Source of the DNA: CF-162 sp040882565
GTDB taxonomy: Bacteria > Chloroflexota > Dehalococcoidia > SM23-28-2 > RBG-16-64-32
Reading direction: 5' to 3'
DNA length: 64,000 nt
Assembly: GCA_040882565.1 (NCBI GenBank)
Contig: JBBEAZ010000044.1
Span: 141,649 to 205,648 of the forward strand
Below are positions 1 to 7,632 of this stretch, piece after piece. The translations under genes were made by a program, and so were the position numbers. The number at the start of each line of letters is the position of its first letter. The stretch's first letter is position 1. The notes beneath the pieces are model-generated. The model saw nothing but the letters and a program-made list of their open reading frames with translations, ran no database searches and was not told the DNA's origin.

Positions 1-1342
1 AGGCGACAGGCGCAAGATCGGCTTCGGCTCCGAGACCAGCGACATCACCCCCGACGGCGTCCGCTCGGCGCTCGACAAGGCCCGCAGCGGCGCGTCCGAC
101 GATCCGGAGTTCGTGTCGCTGGCGCGGCCGACAGGCGAGCTGCGCAAGTTGAGCGACTACCATGACCCGGCGGTGATGGACATCAAAGACGATGCGCTCT
201 CCGATGCCGGCTGGACGCTCGTCAACGGCGCGCTCCGCGTCTTCGAGAAGTCCGAGACGTTACAGACTCTCGTCGACATGCCGGAGAAGTTGCCGGAGCT
301 CGGCCTGATCGTCGGCGGCGACGTCACGATCATCCAGGAGCGGATCGCGACGGCTTCTTACGCGATGCCGGACGCCCAGACCGACGAGTCGACGATGCTG
401 ATGTCGTTCATCACCTCGATGGTCGAGCGCGAACGCTCGAAGGGCAGCGGTTACGCGGCTTCGACGCGCCTCGCCGAGTTCAGCGAAGAGGCCGGGCGCG
501 AGGCAGCCGAGAACGCGATCGCCGGCATCGGCGGCGTCCGCCTCCCGACCGGCGACTACAACGTCGTCTTCGGGCGCGAGGCGGTGATGGAGATCCTCCA
601 CTACATCGTCATGCCGGGGCTCGACACGGGCGTCTTCTACGCAGCCGCCTCACCCTTCATGGGCAAGCTCGGCCAGCAGGTCGCCTCGCCCAAGCTCTCG
701 ATCATCGACGACGGTGCAGCGGCGGGCCTCGTCGGCTCGAAGGGGATCACCTGCGAAGGCCTGCCGACCGGGCGCACGGAGCTGATCAAGGACGGGGTAC
801 TGGTCGGATTGCTCTCGAACTGGTACGAGTCGCAGCGTATCCAGAACGACCCCAACGCGAAGGACAAACTCGGCGTCGACCCAAAGGACTGGAAGCACGC
901 CTTCATGCCGCGCAACGGCTTCCGCTACGCGCGCGGCGGCGGCCGCCACTTCGACTCGCAGCCCGGCACTCACCCGACGAACATCCTGATCCCCGGCGAC
1001 GTCGCCGACACCGAATCGATCTGCAAGCTCGTTGGCAACGGCATCTACATCGGGCGAATCTGGTACACCTACCCCGTCAACGGCCTCCGCGCCGGGGACT
1101 TCACGGGCACCGTCGTCGCCGACTCATACGTCATCAAGGACGGGCGCCTCGCCGAGCCGGTGAAGCCGAACACGCTGCGCATCACCGACAACATCGTCAA
1201 AGTGCTGGCCGACGTCATCGGCGTGACGAAGACAGGCAAGCCAACGCTCGTCTGGGCGGCCGACGAGATCGTCTACGCGCCCGAGATCGCCGTTAAAGGC
1301 GTCCACCTCGACGCCATCGCGGAGTACATGGACGAACTGTAG
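1..1342 (+). CDS. TldD/PmbA-family peptidase-like protein (5' truncated by window)
   Basis: The reading frame is open from base 2, so the gene begins before the window; a GTG at 113 is internal. About 446 residues are visible, close to the full length of the family. The region LPTGRTELIKDG followed by LVGLLSNWYESQ, and the C-terminal glycine-rich beta segments, are typical of TldD/PmbA (TldE) proteins, which act in TldD/TldE heterodimers that process peptides. The HExxxH zinc motif of TldD is not seen in the visible part, so this is more like the PmbA/TldE partner. The partner gene would be expected just upstream, outside the window. Family call is firm; substrate unknown. Confidence 0.85.
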   Translation, partial: GDRRKIGFGSETSDITPDGVRSALDKARSGASDDPEFVSLARPTGELRKLSDYHDPAVMDIKDDALSDAGWTLVNGALRVFEKSETLQTLVDMPEKLPELGLIVGGDVTIIQERIATASYAMPDAQTDESTMLMSFITSMVERERSKGSGYAASTRLAEFSEEAGREAAENAIAGIGGVRLPTGDYNVVFGREAVMEILHYIVMPGLDTGVFYAAASPFMGKLGQQVASPKLSIIDDGAAAGLVGSKGITCEGLPTGRTELIKDGVLVGLLSNWYESQRIQNDPNAKDKLGVDPKDWKHAFMPRNGFRYARGGGRHFDSQPGTHPTNILIPGDVADTESICKLVGNGIYIGRIWYTYPVNGLRAGDFTGTVVADSYVIKDGRLAEPVKPNTLRITDNIVKVLADVIGVTKTGKPTLVWAADEIVYAPEIAVKGVHLDAIAEYMDEL

Positions 1343-1365
1343 AGCGCCGGCACACCTGGTCGTAA

Positions 1366-1371
1366 TACAAT
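1366..1371 (+). promoter_or_regulatory. TACAAT -10 box
   Basis: A TACAAT hexamer lies 13 bases before the ATG of the lipoprotein gene at 1385. With the usual 6-7 base distance to the transcription start the leader would be only about 7 bases. No clear -35 element is seen. It is one of several such boxes close to start codons in this window. Confidence 0.5.
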
Positions 1372-1384
1372 CGCGGAGCCTTCG

Positions 1385-1804
1385 ATGCGTCGATATCCGC
1401 TCCTATTGGTGATACTTGCCGCAACCGCGACCACGGCTTGCGCCGACGCGGAGCGCACCTCGTGGGAGCTCACCGAGCGGCCCGGCGACGCCGATACCAC
1501 GTTGCAGCTGAGTGTCCTTGTCGGCGGATGCGACGAGTTCGACCACTTCGACGTGAAGGAGACTGAAGTTGACATCGCCGGGCAGCTAATCGACTCTGTC
1601 ACGATCGAGGCATACGTAGACGAGGGCGCCAAGCGCGATGCCTGCCCCGACGGCCTCTTCTCGGAAGAGCGAACGGTAGAGCTGAGTGCGCCACTGGGCG
1701 ACCGGCGGCTCCGGGGATGCAGCCCGCCGTCGGCTTTATACGGCGACATGAGTCATCTCCTCGCCGACGATGATTGTGCGTCCGCTGCGCGCTTCAGTGA
1801 GTGA
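1385..1804 (+). CDS. Small secreted/lipoprotein-like protein, member of local paralogous family
   Basis: A 139-residue protein with an N-terminal basic-hydrophobic signal (MRRYPLLLVILAA) ending near TTAC, a weak lipobox. The rest is acidic with five cysteines. Residues from about 28 on (SWELTERP, LQLSVLVGG, ETEVD, TVELSAPLGDRRL) align by eye with the C-terminal part of the broken gene ending at 3181 (WRLAEEPS, LELSVAVGG, TVELDAPLGDREL). I do not recognise a named domain. The gene opens a cluster of related, repeatedly duplicated small exported-protein genes. The start fits the TACAAT box upstream. Function unknown. Confidence 0.7.
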   Translation: MRRYPLLLVILAATATTACADAERTSWELTERPGDADTTLQLSVLVGGCDEFDHFDVKETEVDIAGQLIDSVTIEAYVDEGAKRDACPDGLFSEERTVELSAPLGDRRLRGCSPPSALYGDMSHLLADDDCASAARFSE

Positions 1805-1822
1805 CCACCGGAACGTCGGACC

Positions 1823-2173
1823 TTACATGAGATAGCGGTTCACGGGCACGAGCTTGCGCCCCACCGGGTCAACCGACAGGTTCATCTCTTCAAGCGTGAT
1901 CGCGCCGAGGATCGAACCGGCGCCCACCGGACCAAAGACCACCTGCGTGAACTCGCGCTGACCGTTCACACGCACCCAGGCCCGGCCGATGTCGAGTTCG
2001 ACTTCGCGCCCATCGGCAAGCTGGAACGTGGAGCGACGGTGCGGCTGCACCCCAAGCCTGCGAAGCAGATCGGCCGGCAGCACGGTGTTGGTCACCCCGG
2101 TGTCGACGAGCGCCTCGACCTCTTCGGCCTGGCCCTCTTCGCCGACAGCGATCGTGACGCTGAATGTACCCAT
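1823..2173 (-). CDS. Retropepsin-like clan AA aspartic protease domain protein
   Basis: A 116-residue protein with the aspartic protease signature ALVDTGVTNTVLP (Asp-Thr-Gly at about residue 28) and a later ILGAITLEEMNL segment that matches the second conserved strand of single-domain retropepsin-like proteases, which work as homodimers. No membrane segment or signal. I chose ATG 2173 over a TTG three codons upstream because a TATACT box (2187-2182, minus strand) lies 8 bases before it, which would make the transcript nearly leaderless. It is convergent with the lipoprotein gene ending at 1804. Substrate unknown. Confidence 0.75.
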   Translation of the reverse strand: MGTFSVTIAVGEEGQAEEVEALVDTGVTNTVLPADLLRRLGVQPHRRSTFQLADGREVELDIGRAWVRVNGQREFTQVVFGPVGAGSILGAITLEEMNLSVDPVGRKLVPVNRYLM

Positions 2174-2191
2174 TGCTTCCAAGTATAGCGG

Positions 2192-2224
2192 CTAGCCCTC
2201 TTCCATCAGCTTGAGCAGCCGTTA
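2192..2224 (-). pseudogene. Remnant of a YjbR/MmcQ gene 3' end
   Basis: Read on the minus strand this short stretch encodes RLLKLMEEG then a stop, preceded by a stop codon where a lysine should be. It matches the last residues (KRLLKLLDDS) of the intact YjbR-like gene at 3184-3540, including CGGCTGCTCAAG at the DNA level. Immediately upstream of it (2232 on) lies sequence matching the region upstream of the intact YjbR gene. The simplest reading is a tandem duplication followed by deletion of most of the YjbR copy. Confidence 0.6.
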
Positions 2225-2231
2225 CACCCGG

Positions 2232-2358
2232 CGTAGCCGCAGCGCCTTCAGGCCTGCTTCCAATTCAAGCGCGACTCTGTGCACAGCATGCCCTCACGGC
2301 GCCACACGCCTCGTTCTGCACGGATGGCGCCAAGCTTCAGGCGTAAAATGTACCCATG
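2232..2358 (+). repeat. Duplicated upstream region, copy 1
   Basis: The first 35 bases match 3596-3630 almost perfectly (shared AGCGCCTTCAGGCCTGC); the similarity continues more weakly up to the shared start ATGCGACGCC. The two copies lie 1364 bases apart and each precedes a member of the same lipoprotein family, so the duplicated unit included the promoter. Confidence 0.75.
2344..2349 (+). promoter_or_regulatory. TAAAAT -10 box of the decayed lipoprotein copy
   Basis: TAAAAT ends exactly 7 bases before the ATG at 2356, placing the expected transcription start at the A of the start codon. The equivalent position in the intact paralogue carries TACAAT with the same spacing. Confidence 0.45.
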
Positions 2359-3181
2359 CGACGCCCTCGTCGTCCTGGTCGCAATCGTTGCCTTGGCCGC
2401 AGCATGTGGCGGTGGCTCCAACTCGACATCAACACCAAGCGCTTCGCAGTTGCGCAACGCCCGAGCCGCGAGCCCATCACCCTATGTCACCTCAGCCGAG
2501 CAGGCCATCGCGATCGCGAAACACAACACGGAAGAACTATTCGGAGCCGTGGACGGCGGCTGAGACGACCGCCGAACACATGCTCGCGTGGGAGGCGGCG
2601 TGGAGTCTCAAGCTGTCAGGGCTGCTCTCCTTTCGAATCAGGCCTGACGACTACAACTGCCCTCCCTCATTCTCTTGCCCGAACCCTGGTGAACCGAAGG
2701 ACGACCCTGGCTACCTCGTGATGACGCGATGGCAACGGCCACCCGAATGGACACCGACCCACACCTCTGACGCATACGCTCCAAACATGTGATCGTGTCA
2801 TGGGTGTCAGACGATGGTGGAACTGTGAGTCTGGCACCAGACGTACCGTCGGATGCCGTCAACGTACCCACCGGTTGGCGCCTTGCCGAGGAGCCGAGCG
2901 GCAACACCCTTGAACTTTCGGTCGCGGTCGGCGGTAGCTGCGAGTCTTTCCACGGGATCAACGTGATCGAGACCGCGGAGTCAGTGAGCATCGAAGCCTT
3001 GGTCCGCCATGAGGTTGGCGAAGGTGTTTGCTTGACCTACCTAGCAGTGCCACGAAAGACCGTGGAACTGGACGCCCCACTGGGTGATCGAGAGCTGGTC
3101 GGCTGTGCCCGGTTTCCCGCGTTGGCACATGTGCGTGGCGACGATGATCCTGACAAGTGCCGCGAAGTTTTCGATCCGTAG
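2356..3181 (+). pseudogene. Decayed lipoprotein gene with at least three frame disruptions
   Basis: Compared with the intact paralogue at 3703-4218 the coding sequence can be followed through three frames. It starts ATGCGACGCCC, where one extra C shifts the frame; removing it gives MRRLVVLVAIVALAAACGGG, a lipoprotein signal. The second segment (TPSASQ, YVTSAEQAIAIAKHN) stops at about 2560; the match continues one frame over (TAAETTAEHM, DDPGYLVMTR) to 2792, then moves again to MIVSWVSDDGG at 2789, which runs to 3181. The last part also resembles the protein at 1385-1804. An ancestral product of about 275 residues is implied. Assembly error could explain one shift but hardly all. Confidence 0.7.
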
Positions 3182-3183
3182 CG

Positions 3184-3540
3184 TTAGCTGTCATCCAGCA
3201 ACTTGAGCAGCCGCTTCGGCGCCGTCATTCGATAGCTGTCGTTCACGAGGTCCGCGATGATGCCCCACGGCACCTCGCCCACGTCGAGGCGCACGCCGAC
3301 CCAACCCTTGCTGCCGACGTACGGCGGCACGAAAAAGCGCCCCGGGTCCCCGCCGACCAAGATGTCCTGGGCGCCCGGCAGCGCCTTCATCCACACCGAG
3401 ACATCCTCCCCGCCCTCCGACACCATCGCGAACATCTTGTCGCGAATGCGAAAGGCAGGCGCATCGTGGCCGCCGAACGGCTTCTCCACCGCCTCCGGAA
3501 ACTCCAGACACATCTCGCGCAACCGCTCAATCGCATCCAT
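3184..3540 (-). CDS. MmcQ/YjbR family protein
   Basis: A 118-residue protein of the YjbR/MmcQ family (CyaY-like fold, DNA-binding by homology, function unclear). Typical elements are present: an N-terminal ERLREMCLEFPEAVEKPFGG helix region, FRIRDKMFAMV, a central VGSKGWVGVRLD and the C-terminal SYRMTAPKRLL. ATG 3540 was chosen because homology starts right there (MDAIERLREMC); the frame stays open upstream through the duplicated intergenic sequence, which is not family-like. It lies between the decayed and the intact lipoprotein genes, and a fragment of a second copy is at 2192-2224. Confidence 0.8.
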   Translation of the reverse strand: MDAIERLREMCLEFPEAVEKPFGGHDAPAFRIRDKMFAMVSEGGEDVSVWMKALPGAQDILVGGDPGRFFVPPYVGSKGWVGVRLDVGEVPWGIIADLVNDSYRMTAPKRLLKLLDDS

Positions 3541-3595
3541 CGGCTGCACCGTAGCAGCGCCCCGAAGCCCCGGCAAGCCGCCACACCACACCCCA

Positions 3596-3702
3596 CGTAG
3601 CGGCAGCGCCTTCAGGCCTGCCTCCAATCCAGGCGGCCCTCCGTGCTCAAATGTCCCCACACGGTGCCTCACACCTCGCACGTGCGGACGTACAATGTGC
3701 GC
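3596..3702 (+). repeat. Duplicated upstream region, copy 2
   Basis: Counterpart of 2232-2358. It forms the divergent spacer between the YjbR gene and the intact lipoprotein gene and ends at the shared ATGCGACGCC start. Confidence 0.75.
3691..3696 (+). promoter_or_regulatory. TACAAT -10 box, leaderless start
   Basis: TACAAT ends 7 bases before the ATG at 3703, so the predicted transcription start coincides with the start codon. No Shine-Dalgarno sequence is present between them. Confidence 0.5.
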
Positions 3703-4218
3703 ATGCGACGCCTGTTTTTCGTCGTGATGATGTTGCTTGCTTACGCGGCCGCCTGCGGTGGTGATCCCAACGCGACATCAACACCAACCGCTTCACAGAC
3801 GCAGGACGCAGAAGCCGCCAGCCCAACTCCTTATGTCACCTCGGCGGAGCAGGCAATCTTGATCGCTAAACACAACATCGAGAAGCACTTCGCCAGCGAG
3901 GACACCGTCGAGACAACTGCCACGCACATGCGGGCGATCGAGGCCGCGGAGCAGCTAGAGGCCGAGGGCCTGACCGTTATCGACATCATGCCAGACGGGT
4001 ATAGCTGTCCCGGCGGCTGTCCTCCTCCGGGCGTGCCCAAAGAGCAACCAGGTTACCTCGTGATGACGCGCGGCTCAAACGGCGAGCCGATTACCGCTCA
4101 CAACCCGGAGAAGGTACTGGTGTCGTGGATCTCAGACGCTGGCGACGACCACGGGTTCAACCTGCAACTGCGATACGTGGACGCTGCGGGACGCGCCTAC
4201 TCTCGCATGGCCAACTGA
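3703..4218 (+). CDS. Lipoprotein of local paralogous family (intact copy)
   Basis: A 171-residue predicted lipoprotein: signal MRRLFFVVMMLLAYAAAC with cleavage before Cys18, then a Ser/Thr-rich linker, then a compact domain containing YVTSAEQAILIAKHNIEKHF, a CPGGCPPPG cysteine pair and PGYLVMTRG. The SAEQA-AIAKHN helix might bind a partner at the cell surface, but I recognise no named family. The start is set by the TACAAT box and by conservation of ATGCGACGCC with the decayed copy at 2356. The C-terminus (LQLRYVDAAGRAYSRMAN) differs from the decayed copy, whose tail resembles the 1385-1804 protein. Confidence 0.75.
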   Translation: MRRLFFVVMMLLAYAAACGGDPNATSTPTASQTQDAEAASPTPYVTSAEQAILIAKHNIEKHFASEDTVETTATHMRAIEAAEQLEAEGLTVIDIMPDGYSCPGGCPPPGVPKEQPGYLVMTRGSNGEPITAHNPEKVLVSWISDAGDDHGFNLQLRYVDAAGRAYSRMAN

Positions 4219-4338
4219 CAAGAAGGCTCTCGCCACGGGGAAGCAACACCGCACGTACGTATCCACTTCGCGCGACTGAAACGCCACTTCCCGCTACCAT
4301 AGAACCGCATCCGCCGATGACGACCAAAGAGGTGACGC

Positions 4339-5352
4339 ATGCCTGAAACCGACGACGTCTACGACATCACAATCATCGGCGCCGGGCCGACCGGCCTCTT
4401 CGCCGCCTTCTACGCCGGCCTGCGCGGCATGCGTACCAAGATCATCGAGGCCCTGCCCGAGGCCGGCGGCCAGCTCGCCGTCCTCTACCCCGAGAAGTTC
4501 ATCTACGACGTCCCCGGCCACCCCAAGGTCCTCGCCAAGGACCTCGTCACCCTGCTCATCGAGCAGAGCGGCCTCTTCGAGCCGACCTACGTCCTCGGCG
4601 AGCGCGTCGAGACGTTGTCCCGCAAAGACGTCGACGGCGAGGAGGTCTGGCGCGTCGGCAGCGTCACCACCGCCCACCTCACCCGCACGATCGTCCTCAC
4701 CGCCGGCATCGGCGCCTTCGAGCCCAATCGCCTCGACCGCCCCGGCGTCGCCGAATACCTCGACAAGGGCGTCTACTATTTCGTCAAGGACAAGCGAGCG
4801 TTCCGCGACAAGCGCATCCTGATCATCGGCGGCGGAGACACTGCAATCGACTGGTGCCTCAACCTCAAGGACTGGGCCAAGCACATCACCTTGATCCACC
4901 GCCGAGACGAGTTCCGCGCCCACGAGTCCAGCCTCACCTCCCTCCGACTGACCGACATCCCGATCATGACGTTCTGGGAGCTGAAGCGGATCGACGGCGA
5001 CGAGCGTCCGAAGTCGGCCGTGATCTACGACAATCGCACCGGCGAGGAGAAGACGATTGACGTCGAGATCGTGCTGATCAGCACCGGCTTCAAGGCGGCC
5101 CTCGGCCCGATCGAGACCTGGGGCTTCGAGATGGTCGACAAGCGCCACATCCACACAGACATCTTCATGGAGACGAACCTCTCGGGCATCTTCGCCGCCG
5201 GCGACATCGCAGCCGTCGAGGGCAGCGTCCCGCTGAACCTCATCGTCACCGGCTTCGGCCAGGCAGCCGTCGCCTCCAACGCCGCCAAGGCCAAGATCGA
5301 CCCCAAGGCCCGCATGTTCCCCGGCCACTCCAGCGAAATGAAGCTCCACTAG
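4339..5352 (+). CDS. Ferredoxin--NADP+ reductase, thioredoxin-reductase-like type
   Basis: A 337-residue flavoprotein of the type 2 ferredoxin-NADP reductase family, which passes electrons between NADPH and ferredoxin/flavodoxin. The FAD-binding GAGPTG is at about residues 13-18, the NADPH-binding GGGDTA near 163, and the C-terminal FAD segment contains GIFAAGDIAAVEG. The CxxC redox pair of true thioredoxin reductases is absent, and AGGQLAVLYPEKFIYDVPGHP is characteristic of the FNR branch. Length is normal. A good ribosome site (AAAGAGGTG) precedes ATG 4339. It is monocistronic by context and could support Fe-S or flavoenzyme electron supply. Confidence 0.9.
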   Translation: MPETDDVYDITIIGAGPTGLFAAFYAGLRGMRTKIIEALPEAGGQLAVLYPEKFIYDVPGHPKVLAKDLVTLLIEQSGLFEPTYVLGERVETLSRKDVDGEEVWRVGSVTTAHLTRTIVLTAGIGAFEPNRLDRPGVAEYLDKGVYYFVKDKRAFRDKRILIIGGGDTAIDWCLNLKDWAKHITLIHRRDEFRAHESSLTSLRLTDIPIMTFWELKRIDGDERPKSAVIYDNRTGEEKTIDVEIVLISTGFKAALGPIETWGFEMVDKRHIHTDIFMETNLSGIFAAGDIAAVEGSVPLNLIVTGFGQAAVASNAAKAKIDPKARMFPGHSSEMKLH

Positions 5353-5437
5353 TCGTTCTCTGACGAAGGAAGGGCCCGCGCGCCTCCGTCACCGTTCCCT
5401 GAGGAAGGAAGGGCCCCGCCGCAGCGAAGGCGAGGAT
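5353..5437 (+). repeat. Dispersed intergenic repeat, copy A (one full, one partial unit)
   Basis: The full 46-base unit is at 5392-5437 and a degraded unit at 5353-5382. Both contain CGTTC-CTGA-GAA-GAAGGGCCC. The unit recurs at 25876-25921 and, inverted, at 61553-61598, always between genes. It includes the small dyad GTTCC-CTGA-GGAAC in the best-preserved copies. Confidence 0.75.
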
Positions 5438-5462
5438 CAGGATGACGCCGTGCGCGTCAAGT

Positions 5463-5996
5463 CTATGCGGACTTGTCGTGCAGCTTCTGCTGCCGTTCTC
5501 GCTGCAGACCGACCTGCTCCGCCGAGCGCCCGTATATCTGCGGCACTTCCCAGGCGTTCAGCCCGGCGTACGTGTCGATCTGCGAGCGGTGATGCACCTC
5601 GTGCTCGAGGCACATCATCAAGAGGCGCCAGCCGGCGAGCGTGCCGTCCGAGTCGATCATCTGGATCCGCCGCTCGAGCCACTCGACGGGCGTGTCTTCC
5701 AGGCGGCTCGTGAACAGCTCGAAGCTCTCGTCGAGGGCCGGGAGCCAGTCGTCCTGCACGTTACACTCACGCAACGGATCGCCGAAGAACCAGCCCTCGT
5801 CGCGGTAGGCACGCGCGAAGTAGAGACGCGAGCCGCACATGTGCCTCACCAGCTCGCCGATGCCCCAGGCGTTCTCGCCCTCGCCGGTCTGCGGCCGGTA
5901 GGCTTCAGCCTCGGGTGGCAGTGCGGCGACGTCACGAATCGTGCGCTTGTGCAGGCCGTTGTAGTAGCGCAGGTACGAACCGATCTCCTTGAACAT
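5463..5996 (-). CDS. DinB-family four-helix protein
   Basis: A 177-residue protein of the DinB/YfiT superfamily, metal-binding four-helix bundles used in thiol transfer or detoxification reactions. The metal-binding histidines appear as WGIGELVRHMCG (about residue 50) and CLEHEVHHRSQIDTYAG (about 135). The family is broad, so no reaction can be assigned. It sits downstream of the znuB gene on the same strand with only 9 bases between, so it may be the last gene of the zinc operon, although a link to zinc is only positional. Confidence 0.8.
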   Translation of the reverse strand: MFKEIGSYLRYYNGLHKRTIRDVAALPPEAEAYRPQTGEGENAWGIGELVRHMCGSRLYFARAYRDEGWFFGDPLRECNVQDDWLPALDESFELFTSRLEDTPVEWLERRIQMIDSDGTLAGWRLLMMCLEHEVHHRSQIDTYAGLNAWEVPQIYGRSAEQVGLQRERQQKLHDKSA

Positions 5997-6005
5997 GCCG
6001 CCAGT

Positions 6006-6872
6006 CTACGCCACCGGGCGCACAGCCTGCCAGACGGCCCCGCGGCGCGGCGCGAACAGGAACGCGGCGACGAAGAAGCCGGTCGCCGTCAGCACGATCG
6101 ACGCGCTCGCGGACACGTCAGCGTGCCAGGCGATGTAAAGCCCGACCACCGCAGAGAGGACGCCGATCGCGGCGCCGGCGGCCATCATCGTCCACAGGCT
6201 GCGTGTGAGCAGTTGCGCGGTGGCCGCCGGGGTGATCAGAAGCGCGACGACGAGCACGAGGCCCACGGTCTGCAACGAGATGACGGTCACGAGGGCGAGG
6301 ATCGCGAGCAGGCCGTACTGGAGTTGCGCGACCGGAAGCCCCGACGCTTCCGCCATCGTCGGGTCGAACGCGTTGAACAGAAGCTCCTTGTAGAAGAGCG
6401 CGACGAGGGCCAGCACGAAGACAGCGATGCCGGCGGTCAGCCAGATGTCGTTCCAGGTAACGGCGAGGACGTTTCCGAAAACGAAGGCAAAGAGGTCGCC
6501 CGTGTAGTTGTCCTGGCGGCTGACGACGAGGATCCCGATCGCGAATGCTCCCACGAAGAGAATGCCGATTGCCGTGTCGTGCTTGATCAACCCGCGCCTG
6601 CTGATGAAGCCGATCAAGAGGGCCGTGATCAGAGCCGCGATGCCGCCACCAACGATCACGTTCTCGCCCATCGCGAAAGCGATCGCAACGCCGCCGAAAC
6701 TGGCGTGCGGCAGCGCATCACCAATGAACGCCATGCCCTTGAGGATGACGAACGTGCCAACGACCGCGGCGACCGCGCTGACGATTGTGGCGGCCAGCAG
6801 TCCCCGCCGCATGAACTCGTAGTCCCACGGCTCGCTGAAGAATTCCGCGATCGCTTCCACGCTAAGTCCCAA
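6006..6872 (-). CDS. znuB: Zinc/manganese ABC transporter permease
   Basis: A 288-residue ABC-3 family permease with eight or nine hydrophobic segments, including the signature GDALPHASFGGVAIAF near residue 50 and VGLVLVVALLITPAATA near 215. It forms the membrane channel for the neighbouring ATPase and binding protein. The TTG start at 6872 overlaps the ATPase gene by 11 bases; an in-frame GTG at 6860 would avoid the overlap and is a plausible alternative. Last transporter gene of the zur-znuA-znuC-znuB operon. Confidence 0.88.
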   Translation of the reverse strand: MGLSVEAIAEFFSEPWDYEFMRRGLLAATIVSAVAAVVGTFVILKGMAFIGDALPHASFGGVAIAFAMGENVIVGGGIAALITALLIGFISRRGLIKHDTAIGILFVGAFAIGILVVSRQDNYTGDLFAFVFGNVLAVTWNDIWLTAGIAVFVLALVALFYKELLFNAFDPTMAEASGLPVAQLQYGLLAILALVTVISLQTVGLVLVVALLITPAATAQLLTRSLWTMMAAGAAIGVLSAVVGLYIAWHADVSASASIVLTATGFFVAAFLFAPRRGAVWQAVRPVA

Positions 6873-7632
6873 TGAAGGTCTTGTGATCGGCGCGGACGAC
6901 CAGCAGGTGGCGCTCGAAGGCCTCGTTCAAGGACTCCTCTGTGAACACGTCCGCCGGCCGGCCGAAGGCGATGACGCGGCGGTTGAGGAGCACGGCGTGG
7001 TCGAAATCCTCGGCCACGCAGGAGAGGTCGTGCGTGGCGACGAACAGTGTCTTGCCCTCTGCGACCAGGTCGTGGAACAGGCGAAGGAGGTCGTGCTGCG
7101 CGGTCGCGTCCAGCCCGGCGAAAGGCTCGTCAAGCAGCAGCAGGTCGCCCCGCTGCGCCAGTGCGCGTGCGATCAGCGCACGGTGTCGCTCTCCGCCCGA
7201 AAGCTCCCCGATCAGCCGGTTTCGCAGGTGCGTCAAACGCACGCGTTCAAGCTCCTGCGCGGCGATTTCGCGGTCCCGCGCGCTGGGCGGGCGGACCAGG
7301 CCCAGCTTGCCAAACCGGCCCATCAGGACAACATCGGAGACACTCACCGGGAAGTCCCAGTCGACAAGATCGATCTGCGGCGTATATCCGACGACGCCGG
7401 CCCGCGGCTTGCCGTCCCGGCCGAAGATCGACACTTCGCCCGACCATGCGCGGAGCATGCCCAGGACGACCTTCATCAGGGTCGACTTGCCGGAGCCGTT
7501 GGGCCCAACCAGACCGGCGAGACACCCCGGTTCGATCGTGAAAGTGACGCCGTCAAGCGCCTGATGCCGCCCGTAACCGGCAGAGACGCCGCTGACGTCA
7601 AGCGCCCAGTCGTTGGCCTCAGCCACCAGCAC
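6862..7632 (-). CDS. znuC: Zinc/manganese ABC transporter ATP-binding protein
   Basis: A 256-residue ABC ATPase. Walker A is GPNGSGKST (about residue 43), the signature LSGGERHRALIARAL near 140 and Walker B LLLLDEPFAGLD near 162, followed by the switch histidine in FVATHDLSC. Sequence style (ALDGVTFTIEPG, VDWDFPVSVSDVVLMGR) matches metal-transport ATPases of the ZnuC/MntB group. It overlaps both neighbours by 11-14 bases, indicating translational coupling within the operon. Confidence 0.9.
   Translation of the reverse strand: MLVAEANDWALDVSGVSAGYGRHQALDGVTFTIEPGCLAGLVGPNGSGKSTLMKVVLGMLRAWSGEVSIFGRDGKPRAGVVGYTPQIDLVDWDFPVSVSDVVLMGRFGKLGLVRPPSARDREIAAQELERVRLTHLRNRLIGELSGGERHRALIARALAQRGDLLLLDEPFAGLDATAQHDLLRLFHDLVAEGKTLFVATHDLSCVAEDFDHAVLLNRRVIAFGRPADVFTEESLNEAFERHLLVVRADHKTFIGT

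Noticed and set aside
4294..5349. 351-codon minus-strand open frame opposite the ferredoxin-NADP reductase
   Set aside because: Shadow frame rich in Gly/Ala/Asp/Val; the plus strand has a complete FAD/NADPH enzyme.
5442..6875. Long plus-strand open frame (477 codons) opposite DinB and znuB
   Set aside because: Low-complexity Asp/Glu/Arg/His translation typical of the antisense of GC-rich genes; the minus-strand genes have clear family motifs.
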